From DATKNA01 sp963755755 (GTDB lineage: Bacteria; Actinomycetota; Actinomycetes; Actinomycetales; Kineosporiaceae), in NCBI GenBank assembly GCA_963755755.1, contig CAVWLJ010000014.1:296378-360377 (forward strand): a stretch of DNA of 64,000 bases, in the 5' to 3' direction. The stretch's first letter is position 1, and every line of letters starts with the position of its first letter. The translations under genes were made by a program, and so were the position numbers. Under the pieces are notes generated by a model, which ran no database searches, had not been told where the DNA came from, and worked only from the letters and a program-made list of their open reading frames with translations. Below are positions 45,127 to 54,225 of the stretch, piece after piece.

Positions 45127-45861
45127 CTAGCGGTCGTCCTGCGCTCGGCCCGGGCCAGCTCGCGCCCGCCCCGGGCGTACCAGGGCACGAGGACGGCTAC
45201 GGCCGAGCAGCACGTCGACCACCTCGCCGCCGTAGTACAGCAACTCCGCGGCCGAACCCCAGCCGCGCACGTAGAGGAGCTTGGCGAGCACGTCGTGCGC
45301 CGCCCCGGCGGCGACGACGACCGCCATCCGGCCGAGGACCCCGGGTCGAGCGCGCACCGGGTCGGGACCGGCCACGAGCCAGGCGAGCAGGCAGCCGGCC
45401 GCGACCATGTGCGCGTGGACCAGCAGGTGCAACCAGACGTGCTCCTCCGCGAGTTCGTGCAGGTCGGACAGGTAGTAGGCGTACATGCCGCCGACGTCGA
45501 GGGCGAGGACGACGACGGGGTGCATGAGCACCCGCACGGCCCGGCTGTCGAGGACCGAGAGCAGCCGTCGCCGTCCCGGCGTCCGGAGCGCGCGCAGCGC
45601 CAGGGTGACCGGTGCGCCGAGGGCGAGCAGCAGCGGCGCGAGCATCGCCAGGAGCAGGTGCTGGACGACGTGGACGTGCGGGTCGTCGTCGCGCGTCGCC
45701 ACCGGCGGCAGCAGCGCGACGGCGAGCGCCAGCAGGCCGGCCGCGGTCGCGAGCACGCGGCGGGCCGGCCACCGGTCGCCCCGGCGGGTCAGGCGCCGGA
45801 CTCCCGCCGCGTAGGCGGCGGTCACGACCAGCAGGGGGACGGCGGGCAGGACCTCGCTCAT
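45127..45861 (-). CDS. CtaG-like cytochrome c oxidase assembly/caa3-type membrane protein
   Basis: 244 residues from ATG 45861. Six to seven helices with the CtaG_Bacillus-type signature: HVHVVQHLLLAMLAPLLLALG, PVTLALRALRTPGRRRLL, LALDVGGMYAYYLSDLHELA, VHAHMVAAGCLLAWLV. The histidines in HVVQHLL and HAHM may hold copper. The start overlaps the DUF2243 stop (ATGA). A positively charged cytosolic tail ends the protein. Role in oxidase assembly is by family, not shown here. Confidence 0.82.
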   Translation of the reverse strand: MSEVLPAVPLLVVTAAYAAGVRRLTRRGDRWPARRVLATAAGLLALAVALLPPVATRDDDPHVHVVQHLLLAMLAPLLLALGAPVTLALRALRTPGRRRLLSVLDSRAVRVLMHPVVVLALDVGGMYAYYLSDLHELAEEHVWLHLLVHAHMVAAGCLLAWLVAGPDPVRARPGVLGRMAVVVAAGAAHDVLAKLLYVRGWGSAAELLYYGGEVVDVLLGRSRPRALVRPGRARAGPGRAQDDR

Positions 45862-46352
45862 GCCCGGCGCAGCACGACGAGCCCGGCCACGATCGCGAGC
45901 ACCGCCAGGACGTTCCAGGTGAGGTCGTACGGCAGCAGCTCGACGCCGTAGCGGATCTGGTGGAGCCCGAAGAGCTTGTGCTGGACGAGGCCGTCGTACA
46001 GCTCGAACCCGCCGAGGCCCAGCAGCAGGCCGGCCCACCAGGCCCGGACGCCGAGGGCGTGGCGGCGTTGCAGGTCGGCGTAGAGGAACAGCCCGCCGAC
46101 GACGGCGACCCACCCGGCGACGTGGAAGAGGCCGTCGGAGACGAGCGCCGCGCCGGGCCCGCCCCCGTCGTAGAAGTGGTGCCAGTGCAGGAGCTGGTGG
46201 AACACGGCCTCGTCGACGAAGGCGGCCAGGCCCACCCCGACGAGGACGCCGGACCAGATCGAACGGGAGCGGAGGGGGGCGACCGCGACGGTGGCCCCGG
46301 ACGCCGTCTGTTGCACGGCCGCCCCGTACCCCCGCCGGAGCGCGGCAATCAT
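45858..46352 (-). CDS. DUF2243 membrane protein
   Basis: 164 residues from ATG 46352. VGVGLAAFVDEAVFHQLLHWHHFYD is the DUF2243 signature with clustered histidines. SDGLFHVAGWVAVVGGLFLYAD, LLLGLGGFELYDGLVQHKLFGLHQIRYG and a last helix follow. The many conserved His suggest metal binding in the membrane. It overlaps and is coupled to the CtaG-like gene, a pairing that recurs in actinobacteria. Confidence 0.85.
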   Translation of the reverse strand: MIAALRRGYGAAVQQTASGATVAVAPLRSRSIWSGVLVGVGLAAFVDEAVFHQLLHWHHFYDGGGPGAALVSDGLFHVAGWVAVVGGLFLYADLQRRHALGVRAWWAGLLLGLGGFELYDGLVQHKLFGLHQIRYGVELLPYDLTWNVLAVLAIVAGLVVLRRA

Positions 46353-46422
46353 CACCACCGGCGGGCGACGGACCCCCGACGCTCGCCGTCTGAGGTGCCG
46401 CCCACGGGGTAACCGCAGCCGC

Positions 46423-47718
46423 ATGAGCCAGACGGCGCCCCGCATCGAGTAGCTCGACGACGTCCCCGTGCGCGGGGGGATCGACCGCAGCCTGGCCCTG
46501 CTCCGCGAGGGGTACGGCTTCAGCGAGCGTCGCCGGCGCGAGGGAGCGGGGCCGACGCCCTCCGAGCGCGCGGTCGAGCTGCGGCTGCTGGGTCAGCGGG
46601 CGGTGTTCATCGGCGGTCCGGAGGCGGTCCGGTTCTTCTACGACGGCACCGTCTTCCGGCGCCGTGACGCCATGCCGCGCCCGCTGGCCAACACCCTGTT
46701 CGGGAAGGGCGCGATCCACACCCACGACGGCCCGGCCCATCGCAAGCGCAAGGCGATGTTCCTGGACCTCCTCGGCCCGGAGGGGACCCGGAACGTCCGC
46801 GAGCGCGCCGACCACCTGTGGGCGGTCGCGGCCGACCGGTGGCGGACGGACGGCGGGGCCGTGCTCTTCGACGAGGCGGTCCGCGTCATCGGTGTCGCGG
46901 TGGCGGGCTGGGCCGGGCTGCCTCTCACGCCGCAGGACGCGCGACGCCGGATCTGGGACCTGGAGCGCATCGTCGACGGATTCGGCGGCGTCGGCCCGCG
47001 GCACGTGCAGGCACGGCTGGCCCGCAAGCGGTCGGAACAGTGGGTGCGGGACGTCGTCCGTGAGGTGCGCGCGGGCGACCGGACCCCGAGCGCGGGATCC
47101 GCCGTCGCCGTCGTGAGCGCCTTCCGGGAGATCGACGGGAACCTGCTCGACGAGCGCACGGCGGCCGTCGAACTGCTCAACATGGTGCGCCCGGCGATCG
47201 CCGTGGCGTGGTTCGTCGCGTTCTCGGGCCTCGCCCTGCACGAGCACCCGGAGTGGCGGGAGCGGCTGGCGGGCCAGGACGGCGACCGGCTCGAGGCGGA
47301 CCTCGAGGCGTTCGCGCACGAGGTCCGCAGGCTCTACCCCTTCGCCCCGCTCATCGGGGCGCGGGCCACCCGGGACGTCACCTGGCGGGGCCACCACCTG
47401 CCCGAGGGCCGGCTCGTCCTGCTCGACCTGCACGGCACCGACGACGATCCCCAGCTCTGGCCGGACCCCGACCGCTTCGACCCCGAGCGCTTCGCCGCAG
47501 GCTCGCCGAACCCGTACACCTTCGTCCCCCAGGGCGGGGCGGACCCGGCGAGCGGCCACCGGTGCGCGGGCGAGCGGATGACCGTGGAACTGCTGAAGAG
47601 CGCGGTCCGGGCGCTCACCCGGATCTCCTACGAGCTGGCGGAGCAGGACCTCTCGTTCCCGCTGTCGCGGATCCCGACCCGGCCCCGGAGCGGGGTCGTC
47701 CTCACCGGGGTGCGGTGA
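46423..47718 (+). CDS. CYP152-type fatty-acid peroxygenase cytochrome P450, in-frame TAG near start
   Basis: 416 residues if started at GTG 46468. The I-helix reads NMVRPAIAVAWFVAF: the Arg-Pro pair (Arg241-Pro242) that replaces the usual acid-Thr in CYP152 enzymes and holds the fatty-acid carboxylate. The heme loop FVPQGGADPASGHRCAGER (Cys366) has the CYP152 insertion. Such enzymes use H2O2 directly to hydroxylate or decarboxylate fatty acids. A better start, ATG 46423, is in the same frame (MSQTAPRIE) but is separated from the rest by a TAG at 46450-46452. The downstream LDDVPVRGGIDRSLALLREGY continues the family N-terminus. Confidence 0.85.
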
Positions 47719-48711
47719 TCAGCTCTTCGTCGGCCGGGGCGTCGCCTTGGCCTTCGAGGTGCGGGACGCCGCCGGCGTCGGGGTCGGCGTCGACGGCGGG
47801 GTGACACCCACGGGGCACGTCAACGGCAACGTGGAGGTCACCGCGGCCAGGGACTTCTTGAGCTCGCCCTTGGTGTGCAGCCGGGAGTAGGAGGGCCCGA
47901 GGACGAGGTCGACCGTGCCGTCCTGCCGGTCGTCCTGCACCTCGCTGACCTTGCCCACCACGTACGCGGTCATCGTCGCGGCCGCCAGGTCGCCGTTCTC
48001 GCCGTGCCGGATCTCGACAGCTCCGCGGATCTTGGATTCGAGCGGATCGTTGCCCGTCGCCTTGACCGCGAACCCGAGCTGATTTCAGCTGACCGGACAC
48101 CTGACCGGCGAGGCCCTCCCGGGAGGACCCGTTGAACACCCTGACCGCGATGCTCTTGGGCGCCAGCGGCTTGCTCCGCGTGCACACGTTCTGCGCCACG
48201 CTGACCGTGCCGCCGAACGGCCACGGGACGACGCCGGCGTAGGTCAGCCAGGCGAAGAACCCGAGCACCAGAACGGCCGCGAGCCCACCGAGGAAGGTCA
48301 GGGTCTGACGCCGGCGACGGCGGTACACCGCCTCCCATCCGCCCTCGATCTCGAGGATCGGAACCGCGCCTGTTGCGTACTGCTGCTGGGGGACCGGCGG
48401 CTGGGGCTCGTACGGCGGGGGCGCGTCAGGCGGATCGTCGGCGGATCGTCAGGCGGATCGGAGGGCTGCGGCGTAGGGCGGGTCGCTGGCGGGTCGTAGG
48501 GCGGGGGCGTGAAGCGGGGACCGGCGTCGGCCGGGGGCAGGGCCTGGGCCGTGACGAGTTCGGTGGGGTCGTCCTCGACGCGCGCGGGCTCGGCGGGTGG
48601 GATGTCGACGCGGGTGGTGTCGTCGTCGGTCGGCTCGACCGCACGGTCCCATCGGTCGGGTCGGTCGGGTCGGTCGGGCGGTTCGGGTGGGTCCGCGGGA
48701 GTCACGGACAT
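47719..48711 (-). CDS. LytR C-terminal-domain protein, frame broken twice
   Basis: About 330 residues from ATG 48711. A Pro/Asp/Arg-rich cytosolic tail (PDRPDRPDRWDR, PPAEPARVEDDPTELV) passes a slip near 48425 and reaches WEAVYRRRRRQTLTFLGG and one membrane helix. The external LytR_C domain follows: KSIAVRVFNGSSREGLAGQVSGQL, then after a slip near 48080 LGFAVKATGN, VDLVLGPSYSRLH. A Thr/Pro-rich tail ends it. Members share a domain with LCP proteins and are thought to aid wall assembly. Abuts the convergent P450 stop. Confidence 0.78.
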
Positions 48712-48774
48712 GGGGACCGGAGGTTCCTCGGGGGCGTCCTCGTCGGGCTGCTCGGCGGTGCCGCGGAGCCGTCG

Positions 48775-49080
48775 TCAGGTGCGCGTCGCCGTCGTCCGAC
48801 GCGTGGCGTCGGCCTCGGCGGCCGTGTCCGTGCCGACCTCGACGGTCTCGTCGGCGCCGCCCGCAGCGACCGGTCCCGCCGCCTTCTCGTTGTCGGCGTC
48901 CTGCGGCTCGGTTCCGTCGGCGTCCCCGGCGTCCCCGGCGTCCCCGGCGTCCCCGGCGTCCGCTCCCGTGTCGGCCCGGGGCGCGGGCACCGGCTCGGGG
49001 ACGTCCGGGTGCGCCTGGTCGACGTCCCCGTCGACGTCCACCTCGGCGCGTGATGCGCCCCCCTCAGGACCCCCTGCCAT
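48775..49080 (-). CDS. Acidic low-complexity protein
   Basis: 101 residues, 4 bases after the VapB-like gene. Nearly all Ala, Asp, Gly, Glu and Pro, with GDAGDAGDAGDAGDADG encoded by a tandem 9-base repeat (about 48921-48970). No domain; disordered. Since its codon bias looks coding and it sits between two cotranscribed genes, it is probably real, but it could be a degraded extension of a neighbour. Confidence 0.45.
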   Translation of the reverse strand: MAGGPEGGASRAEVDVDGDVDQAHPDVPEPVPAPRADTGADAGDAGDAGDAGDADGTEPQDADNEKAAGPVAAGGADETVEVGTDTAAEADATRRTTATRT

Positions 49081-49083
49081 CGA

Positions 49084-49407
49084 TCAGTCCGCCAGCACCA
49101 GCACGCGGGCGTGCAGCACGGGACGCTGCGCGAGAGCTGCCCGGACCGCGCGGTGGAGCCCGTCCTCGAGGTACATCGTGTCCCTCCACTGCACGACGTG
49201 GGCGAACAGGTCGCCGTAGAAGGTGGAGTCCTCGGAGAGCAGTTGCGCGAGGTCGAGCGTCCGCTTGGTCGTGACGAGCTCGTCCAGGCGGACCTGGCGC
49301 GGCGCCACCTTCGACCACTGCTTGGCTGTCGTGTAGCCGTGGTCGGGGTAGGGACGGCCGTCGCCCACTGCCTTGAAGATCACCCTACGTAGTCTAGAGA
49401 GAATCAT
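49084..49407 (-). CDS. VapB-family antitoxin-like conserved protein
   Basis: 107 residues from ATG 49407 with GGAGG upstream (GTG 49383, VIFKAVGDGRPYPDHGY, is an alternative). RQVRLDELVTTKRTLDLAQLL, EDSTFYGDLFAHVVQWRDTMYLEDGLHRAVRAAL and RPVLHARVLVL are highly conserved across actinobacteria. The database name (VapB antitoxin) is doubtful: no PIN toxin is nearby and the usual neighbour is the LytR_C gene, as here. A housekeeping role is more likely. Confidence 0.78.
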   Translation of the reverse strand: MILSRLRRVIFKAVGDGRPYPDHGYTTAKQWSKVAPRQVRLDELVTTKRTLDLAQLLSEDSTFYGDLFAHVVQWRDTMYLEDGLHRAVRAALAQRPVLHARVLVLAD

Positions 49408-49599
49408 CTCAGGCGCGCCTCCCTCCACCGCCGCAGGTCGCCCCCGACGCGCCGCCCACGCCAGGGGTGATGCCTCCCCGTGTTCCCCCGGACGCCTGAG
49501 ACGCCCGGAGGGTTGCGCCCAGGCCGATACGTCGTACAGGCACCGTGTCGGGATGTGCGGACGTCGGGACGTCAGGCCAGGCGCTGCCCTCGGACAGTC

Positions 49600-50020
49600 G
49601 GAAGCGACGGAACGGCGTCCGCCCGAGGTGCGCGTCAGTGGGCACGAGGATCGCGGCAAGCGCAACCACGACCGGAACCTCGACGAGCAGGTAGCGGGAC
49701 CGGCCCTGGAACAGCAGGGTGAACACGGCGATGCCCGCGATCGTCAACGTCATGAGCAGGACCTCCGGCCGGGACCGGGAACGGACCAGCCCGACCCCCA
49801 GCGTGAGGAGCACCGCTGTCCACGTCACCTGCGCCAGGAGGACGTGGAGCCCGAACAGGGAGCCGTGTCGGGTGTTCCAGGCGCGGGCGGCGCCGGCCAG
49901 GGGCCCGGAGCGCATCAGTGGCGCGGTGGCGTCGAAGCCCTCCAGCGCGCCCAGAACATGCCGTCGCCCCAGGTGAACAGGGTCGCTGCGCGAGGGTGCC
50001 CAGCGGCACCGCCGACCGCG
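49600..50020 (-). pseudogene. C-terminal remnant of a glycosyltransferase-like membrane protein
   Basis: A recognisable membrane-protein tail is seen on the minus strand: TLFTWGDGMFW, then (after a slip near 49950) ALEGFDATAPLMRSGPLAG, VLLAQVTWTAVLLTLGVGLV, VLLMTLTIAGIAVFTLLFQG, SRYLLVEVPVVVALAAILVP. This fits the end of a dolichol-phosphate-mannose or GT39-type protein. No N-terminal part exists: upstream are only non-coding bases, a hairpin and the tRNA-Ser. It is most simply a truncated relic. The rest of 49408-49600 holds no gene. Confidence 0.5.
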
Positions 50021-50096
50021 GCGTCCCCACGCCGCCTGCGCTCGGGTCGGGCGCGTCCGACACGATCCGGCCTCCCCGCCCCCCGGACGTCGAAGA

Positions 50097-50147
50097 GATC
50101 GGGCCCGCCGCCCGATGACCATGCGTCACAGGGCGGCGGGCCGGATC
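50097..50147 (-). terminator. Hairpin terminator after tRNA-Ser(GGA)
   Basis: Seventeen-base GC-rich arms (GATCGGGCCCGCCGCCC with one mismatch) around a 17-base loop, starting 7 bases beyond the tRNA 3' end. Confidence 0.75.
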
Positions 50148-50153
50148 ACTGCG

Positions 50154-50239
50154 CGGAGGATGCGGGATTTGAACCCGCGAGGGTGTTTAGCCCAACACGA
50201 TTTCCAATCGTGCGCCCTAGGCCACTAGGCGAATCCTCC
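50154..50239 (-). tRNA. tRNA-Ser (anticodon GGA)
   Basis: On the minus strand: acceptor GGAGGAT/ATCCTCC, anticodon stem CACGA/TCGTG with loop TTGGAAA (anticodon GGA), a long variable arm, and a T arm GCGGG-TTCAAAT-CCCGC. Class II fold, no encoded CCA. Confidence 0.95.
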
Positions 50240-50397
50240 GCCGGCGAGTCTAGCGTCTCCCCGACCTGTCCTTCCCGAGCGGCGGCGAGTAGTCGCGGCC
50301 CGATCACGCCGGACCTGGCGCTCGCCATCGGCACCGGATGCGGGGCCGGGACCGCGCGTCTCGGGGCCGTCCTCGCGCCGGGTAGAGTGTCCGCCGG

Positions 50398-50483
50398 ACT
50401 CCCCGCGTGGCGGTATCCCGCTGAACTCCCCCAGGGCCGGAAGGCAGCAAGGGTAGGCAGGCTCTGCCGGGTGCGCGGGGAGT
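50398..50483 (+). ncRNA. ffs: Signal recognition particle RNA, small (4.5S) type
   Basis: The stem ACTCCCCGCG/CGCGGGGAGT encloses the conserved SRP domain IV tetraloop region GGCCGGAAGGCAGCAAGGGT. It is about 86 bases, the short bacterial form. A TAGAGT -10-like box lies about 10 bases before the 5' end. Position right before dnaX is normal for actinobacteria. Confidence 0.93.
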
Positions 50484-50552
50484 TCTTCGTCCCCGGGCCC
50501 GGCTTCCCGTCGGGCCGGGGAGTCTGTCGTCCGCCGGGGTTAGGGTGCCTGC

Positions 50553-52852
50553 GTGTCGACCGCGCTGTACCGCCGCTACCGGCCCGAGAACTTCGCCGAG
50601 GTGATCGGTCAGGAGCACGTCACAGTCCCGCTGTCGGCGGCGCTCGACAAGGACCGCGTCAACCACGCCTACCTCTTCTCCGGTCCCCGCGGCTGCGGCA
50701 AGACGACCAGCGCACGCATCCTCGCCCGCTGCCTCAACTGCGCGCAGGGGCCGACGTCCACGCCCTGCGGGGAGTGCGACTCGTGCCGGGACCTGGCGCG
50801 CGGGGGGCCCGGGAGTCTTGACGTCGTCGAGATCGACGCCGCGAGCCACGGCGGCGTCGACGACGCGCGCAGCCTGCGCGAGCGGGCCGTCTTCGCGCCG
50901 GCGCGGGACCGCTACAAGGTCTTCATCATCGACGAGGCGCACATGGTCTCGACGCAGGGGTTCAACGCCCTGCTCAAGATCGTCGAGGAGCCGCCGCCGC
51001 ACGTCCGGTTCGTGTTCGCCACGACCGAGCCCGAGAAGGTCATCGGCACGATCCGCTCGCGCACCCACCACTACCCCTTCCGGCTCGTCCCGCCCGAGCG
51101 GCTGCAGGCCTACCTGGGTGAGGTCTGCGAGCGCGAGGGCGTGACCGTCGGGCACGGCGTGCTGCCGCTGGTGGTCCGGGCGGGCGCCGGCTCCGTGCGT
51201 GACACGCTCTCCGTGCTCGACCAGCTCATCGCCGGTGCCGGCCCCGACGGGCTGGAGTACGGCACCGCCGTGGCGCTGCTGGGGTACACCGACGGCGCCC
51301 TGCTCGACGACGTCGTCGACGCCCTCGCCGCCGGCGACGGTGCGACCGTCTTCCGGGTCGTCGACCGCGTCATCGAGTCCGGGCACGACCCGCGGCGGTT
51401 CGTGGAGGACCTCCTGGAGCGGCTGCGCGACCTCCTCGTCGTCGCCGCGATGCCGGACGGCGGCCACGCCGTCCTGCGAGGAGCACCTGCCGACCTGCTG
51501 GAGCGGATGCGCGGGCAGGCGGCCCGCTTCGGCCGGGCCGAGCTCTCGCGGAACGCTGACGTCGTCAACGCCGCGCTCACCGAGATGACCGGTGCGACGT
51601 CGCCGCGACTGCAGCTGGAGCTGCTCTGCGCCCGCCTGCTCCTGCCCGCCGCGGACGACGGGGAGCGCGGGCTCCGGGCCCGGGTCGACCGGATCGAGCG
51701 GCGGCTGGACATGTCCGCGCCGATCGCGGAGCGAGGCCCCGGCCGGCCCGCTGCGCCCTCTCCTCCCACCGCCCCACTGCCCACGCCCGAGCGGGTGCCG
51801 CAGGGCGAGCGCGGGTGGCCCGACGCGGAGGTGGCGATGCCCACCGGCGCACCGCAACCCCGGACCCGGCCGGAGGTCCCCGCGCCCTCCGTCCCCGCAC
51901 CTCCTGCCGCCGCCTCGGCCGCCCCGTCGGGCGGCGCACCAGCCGCCGACCGGCCGGCGGTCGCACCTGCCCCGGGCGCCGGCGAACCGTCGCCTGCAGT
52001 CCCGCGCCCCGCGGTCGCCGAGATGGGCCCAGGCGCCGCCGGCGCGGAGAGCGTGCGGCGGATGTGGCCCGACGTGATGGCCCGGCTCGCGGGCGTCAAG
52101 CGGACGACCTGGTCGCTGGTCTCGCACTACGCCCAGGTCGTCGACCTCGACGGCAAGCGTCTCGTGCTGCAGTTCGACTCGCCGGGTCGCGCCGCCAGCT
52201 TCGCCAAGGGCTCGCACCAGGAGTTCCTGCGTCAGGCGCTGATCGATGTCATGGGGCTGGACTGCACCTTCGACGCGGTCGCGGAGGACGCCCCGCCGGC
52301 GCCGGGCCGGACCGGCCCCGTGCCGGCCGAGACCGTGCCGGCCGAGACCGTTCCGGCCGAGACCGTCTCCGGCCGACACCGCACCGACCGATACCGTCCC
52401 GCCGGTCCCGCCGGTCCCCGCCCGACCGGCGGAGCAGGGTGCCGCGCCGAGCCCGGCGACCGATGGGTCCGATGGGTCCGACGGTGCTGCGCGCGGTCGT
52501 CAGGAGCAGCCCGCCGTCGTCCGCCCGCCGGGCTCAGCCTCGCCGGGCGGCGCCGGAGCCGCCGACCGACGACATCCCGCTCCCGCCCGAACCCCCGCCC
52601 GATGACGTCCCGCCCGAGGAGTCGGCGTACGAGCGCTCCCGCCGCCGCGCCGGCGCCCGGCCGAGTCCCGCCGAGGGCGTAGCCCCGGTCACGGCTCCCG
52701 CGGCCCCGGCACCCTCGCCGCCGCGCGTGGTGCGGCTCGCCGACGACATCCCGAGCGCGGACGACGTCGACCTCGAAGGCTCGGGCCTGGTCGGCGCGTC
52801 CGTGGTCGAGCAGCTGCTCGGCGGTCGCGTCATCGAGGAGCGACAGGACTAG
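50553..52852 (+). CDS. dnaX: DNA polymerase III gamma/tau subunit, frame broken twice in the C-terminal tail
   Basis: From GTG 50553: clamp-loader AAA+ ATPase with Walker A GPRGCGKTT (44-52), a four-Cys zinc site (CLNC, CGECDSC), Walker B IIDEAHM and the sensor region FVFATTEPEKVIGTIRSR. A long Ala/Pro linker leads to the tau-like domain (MWPDVMARLAGVKRTTWSLVSHYAQV). Slips near 52365 and 52555 carry the frame to the true end, LEGSGLVGASVVEQLLGGRVIEERQD, which is the conserved actinobacterial terminus. The slips do not sit at a known frameshift signal. Essential replication gene. Confidence 0.92.
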
Positions 52853-52861
52853 CCTCGGGGA

Positions 52862-53317
52862 ATGGATCGGATCTCGATCTACGAGGCCGCCGGCGGCGAC
52901 GCGGCGTTCCTCGCGCTCGCCGCGGCGCACCACGCCCGCTGCCTGGCCGATCCGGTGCTCGAGCACCCGTTCTCGCACGGCGTCCATGCGGAGCACGTCG
53001 AGCGGCTCGCGGCGTACTGGGCCGAGGTCCTCGGCGGGCCCCCGCGGTTCTCGTCGCAGTGGGGCGGGCACGGTGCCGTGCTCGGCATGCACGCGGGACA
53101 GGGGATGACCCCGGACCTCGGGGAGCGGTTCGTCGCCTGCTTCGTCGCGGCCGCCGATGACGCCGGCCTGCCGGACGACCCCGAGCTGCGCGCCGCGCTC
53201 CGGGCCTACATGGAGTGGGCGACCGCGGAGATGTACCTGTACAACGACCGCGACTCGGTCGTGCCGGCGACGCCGCCGATGCCCCGCTGGACGTGGACGG
53301 GGCTCGACCGGAGCTGA
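52862..53317 (+). CDS. Truncated hemoglobin-like protein
   Basis: 151 residues from ATG 52862. SIYEAAGGDAAFLALAAAHHA is the globin opening; EHPFSHGVHAEHVERLAAYWAEVLGG and GMHAGQGMTPDLGERFVACF follow, with a His in a position suited to bind heme iron. It belongs to the trHb group seen beside dnaX/recR in actinobacteria. Likely roles are oxygen or NO chemistry, not tested. Eight bases after dnaX, so probably cotranscribed. Confidence 0.8.
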   Translation: MDRISIYEAAGGDAAFLALAAAHHARCLADPVLEHPFSHGVHAEHVERLAAYWAEVLGGPPRFSSQWGGHGAVLGMHAGQGMTPDLGERFVACFVAAADDAGLPDDPELRAALRAYMEWATAEMYLYNDRDSVVPATPPMPRWTWTGLDRS

Positions 53318-53343
53318 CGCCCGGGCGGTGGGAGGCTGGCCGG

Positions 53344-54177
53344 ATGAGCGACGTGACCACCGCCGAGACCGCGTTCGCCCAGCTGGCCGGGTGGGACGTC
53401 CCGCACGTGGCCGCGGCCGTCGTGCCCCGCAGCGGCGACGTACTGACCGCCGGCGACGCCGACCGCGTGTTCCGGGCGGCGTCGGTCGGCAAGCTCCTCG
53501 CGGGGTACGCCGTCCTCGTCGGGGTCGAGGAGGGCGCGGTGTCACTGGACGACGCCGCCGGGCCGCCGGGCGCCACGCTGCGGCACCTGCTCGCCCATGC
53601 CGCCGGCTACGGGTTCGAGAGCGATGCCGGCGTTCTCGCGCCGCCGGGGACCCGGCGGGTGTACTCCAACCGCGGGATCGAGGTCGCCGCGGCGTACCTG
53701 GAGGAGGCGACGGGCATGCCGTTCGCCGACTACCTGGCCGAGGCGGTCCTCGAGCCGCTGATGCTGAGCCGCACCGAGCTGCGCGGCTCCCCGGCGTCCG
53801 CCCTGCACAGCACGGCCCGTGACCTCGCCCGTTTCGTCGCGGAGATCCAGACGCCGACCGTCCTGTCGCCCGGCACCGTGGCGCAGATGCGGACCACTCA
53901 GTTCCCCGGGCTGAACGGCGTGCTGCCCGGAGTCCGCCGGTTCGACCCGCTCGACTGGGGCTTGACCTTCGAGCGGAACTTCGGACGGGCGGGCCACTGG
54001 TCCGGCGAGCACGTCTCGCGGGACGCGGTGGGCCACTTCGGCGGCGCCGGGACCTTCCTCTGGGACGATCCCGACGCGGGGCTCGGCGCCGTCGTCCTCA
54101 CCGATCGCGACTTCGGGCCCTGGGCGCTGCAGGTCTGGCCCGCGTACTGCGATGCCGTACTCGGCGTGACCGGATAG
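53344..54177 (+). CDS. Beta-lactamase-family serine hydrolase
   Basis: 277 residues from ATG 53344. The penicillin-binding motifs are SVGK (SxxK), YSNRG (YxN) and HFGGAGTF (third motif, HxG). LLAHAAGYGFES and GTRRVYSNRGIEVAAAYLEEATG are typical of class C-like esterases. No signal peptide is seen, so it is probably cytosolic, which argues against a resistance role. Substrate unknown. Confidence 0.85.
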   Translation: MSDVTTAETAFAQLAGWDVPHVAAAVVPRSGDVLTAGDADRVFRAASVGKLLAGYAVLVGVEEGAVSLDDAAGPPGATLRHLLAHAAGYGFESDAGVLAPPGTRRVYSNRGIEVAAAYLEEATGMPFADYLAEAVLEPLMLSRTELRGSPASALHSTARDLARFVAEIQTPTVLSPGTVAQMRTTQFPGLNGVLPGVRRFDPLDWGLTFERNFGRAGHWSGEHVSRDAVGHFGGAGTFLWDDPDAGLGAVVLTDRDFGPWALQVWPAYCDAVLGVTG

Positions 54178-54225
54178 TTCGGCCCGCGTCCCGGATCCGT
54201 CGGTGGAACCACGTAGGCTCGCGGT

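Noticed and set aside
35943..46452. UAG reassigned to an amino acid
   Set aside because: Several unrelated genes here end properly in TAG (6919, 40177, 52852, 54177, 60059), so UAG is a normal stop.
49084..49407. A toxin-antitoxin pair
   Set aside because: The neighbouring 48775-49080 protein is disordered and has no PIN or RNase features.
50553..52682. Programmed frameshift in dnaX as in E. coli
   Set aside because: The breaks at about 52365 and 52555 lie in the C-terminal linker without an A-rich slippery site, and two are needed. They fit the error pattern seen elsewhere.
53344..54177. A beta-lactamase giving antibiotic resistance
   Set aside because: No signal peptide, and the motifs are those of esterase-like serine hydrolases; context is housekeeping.
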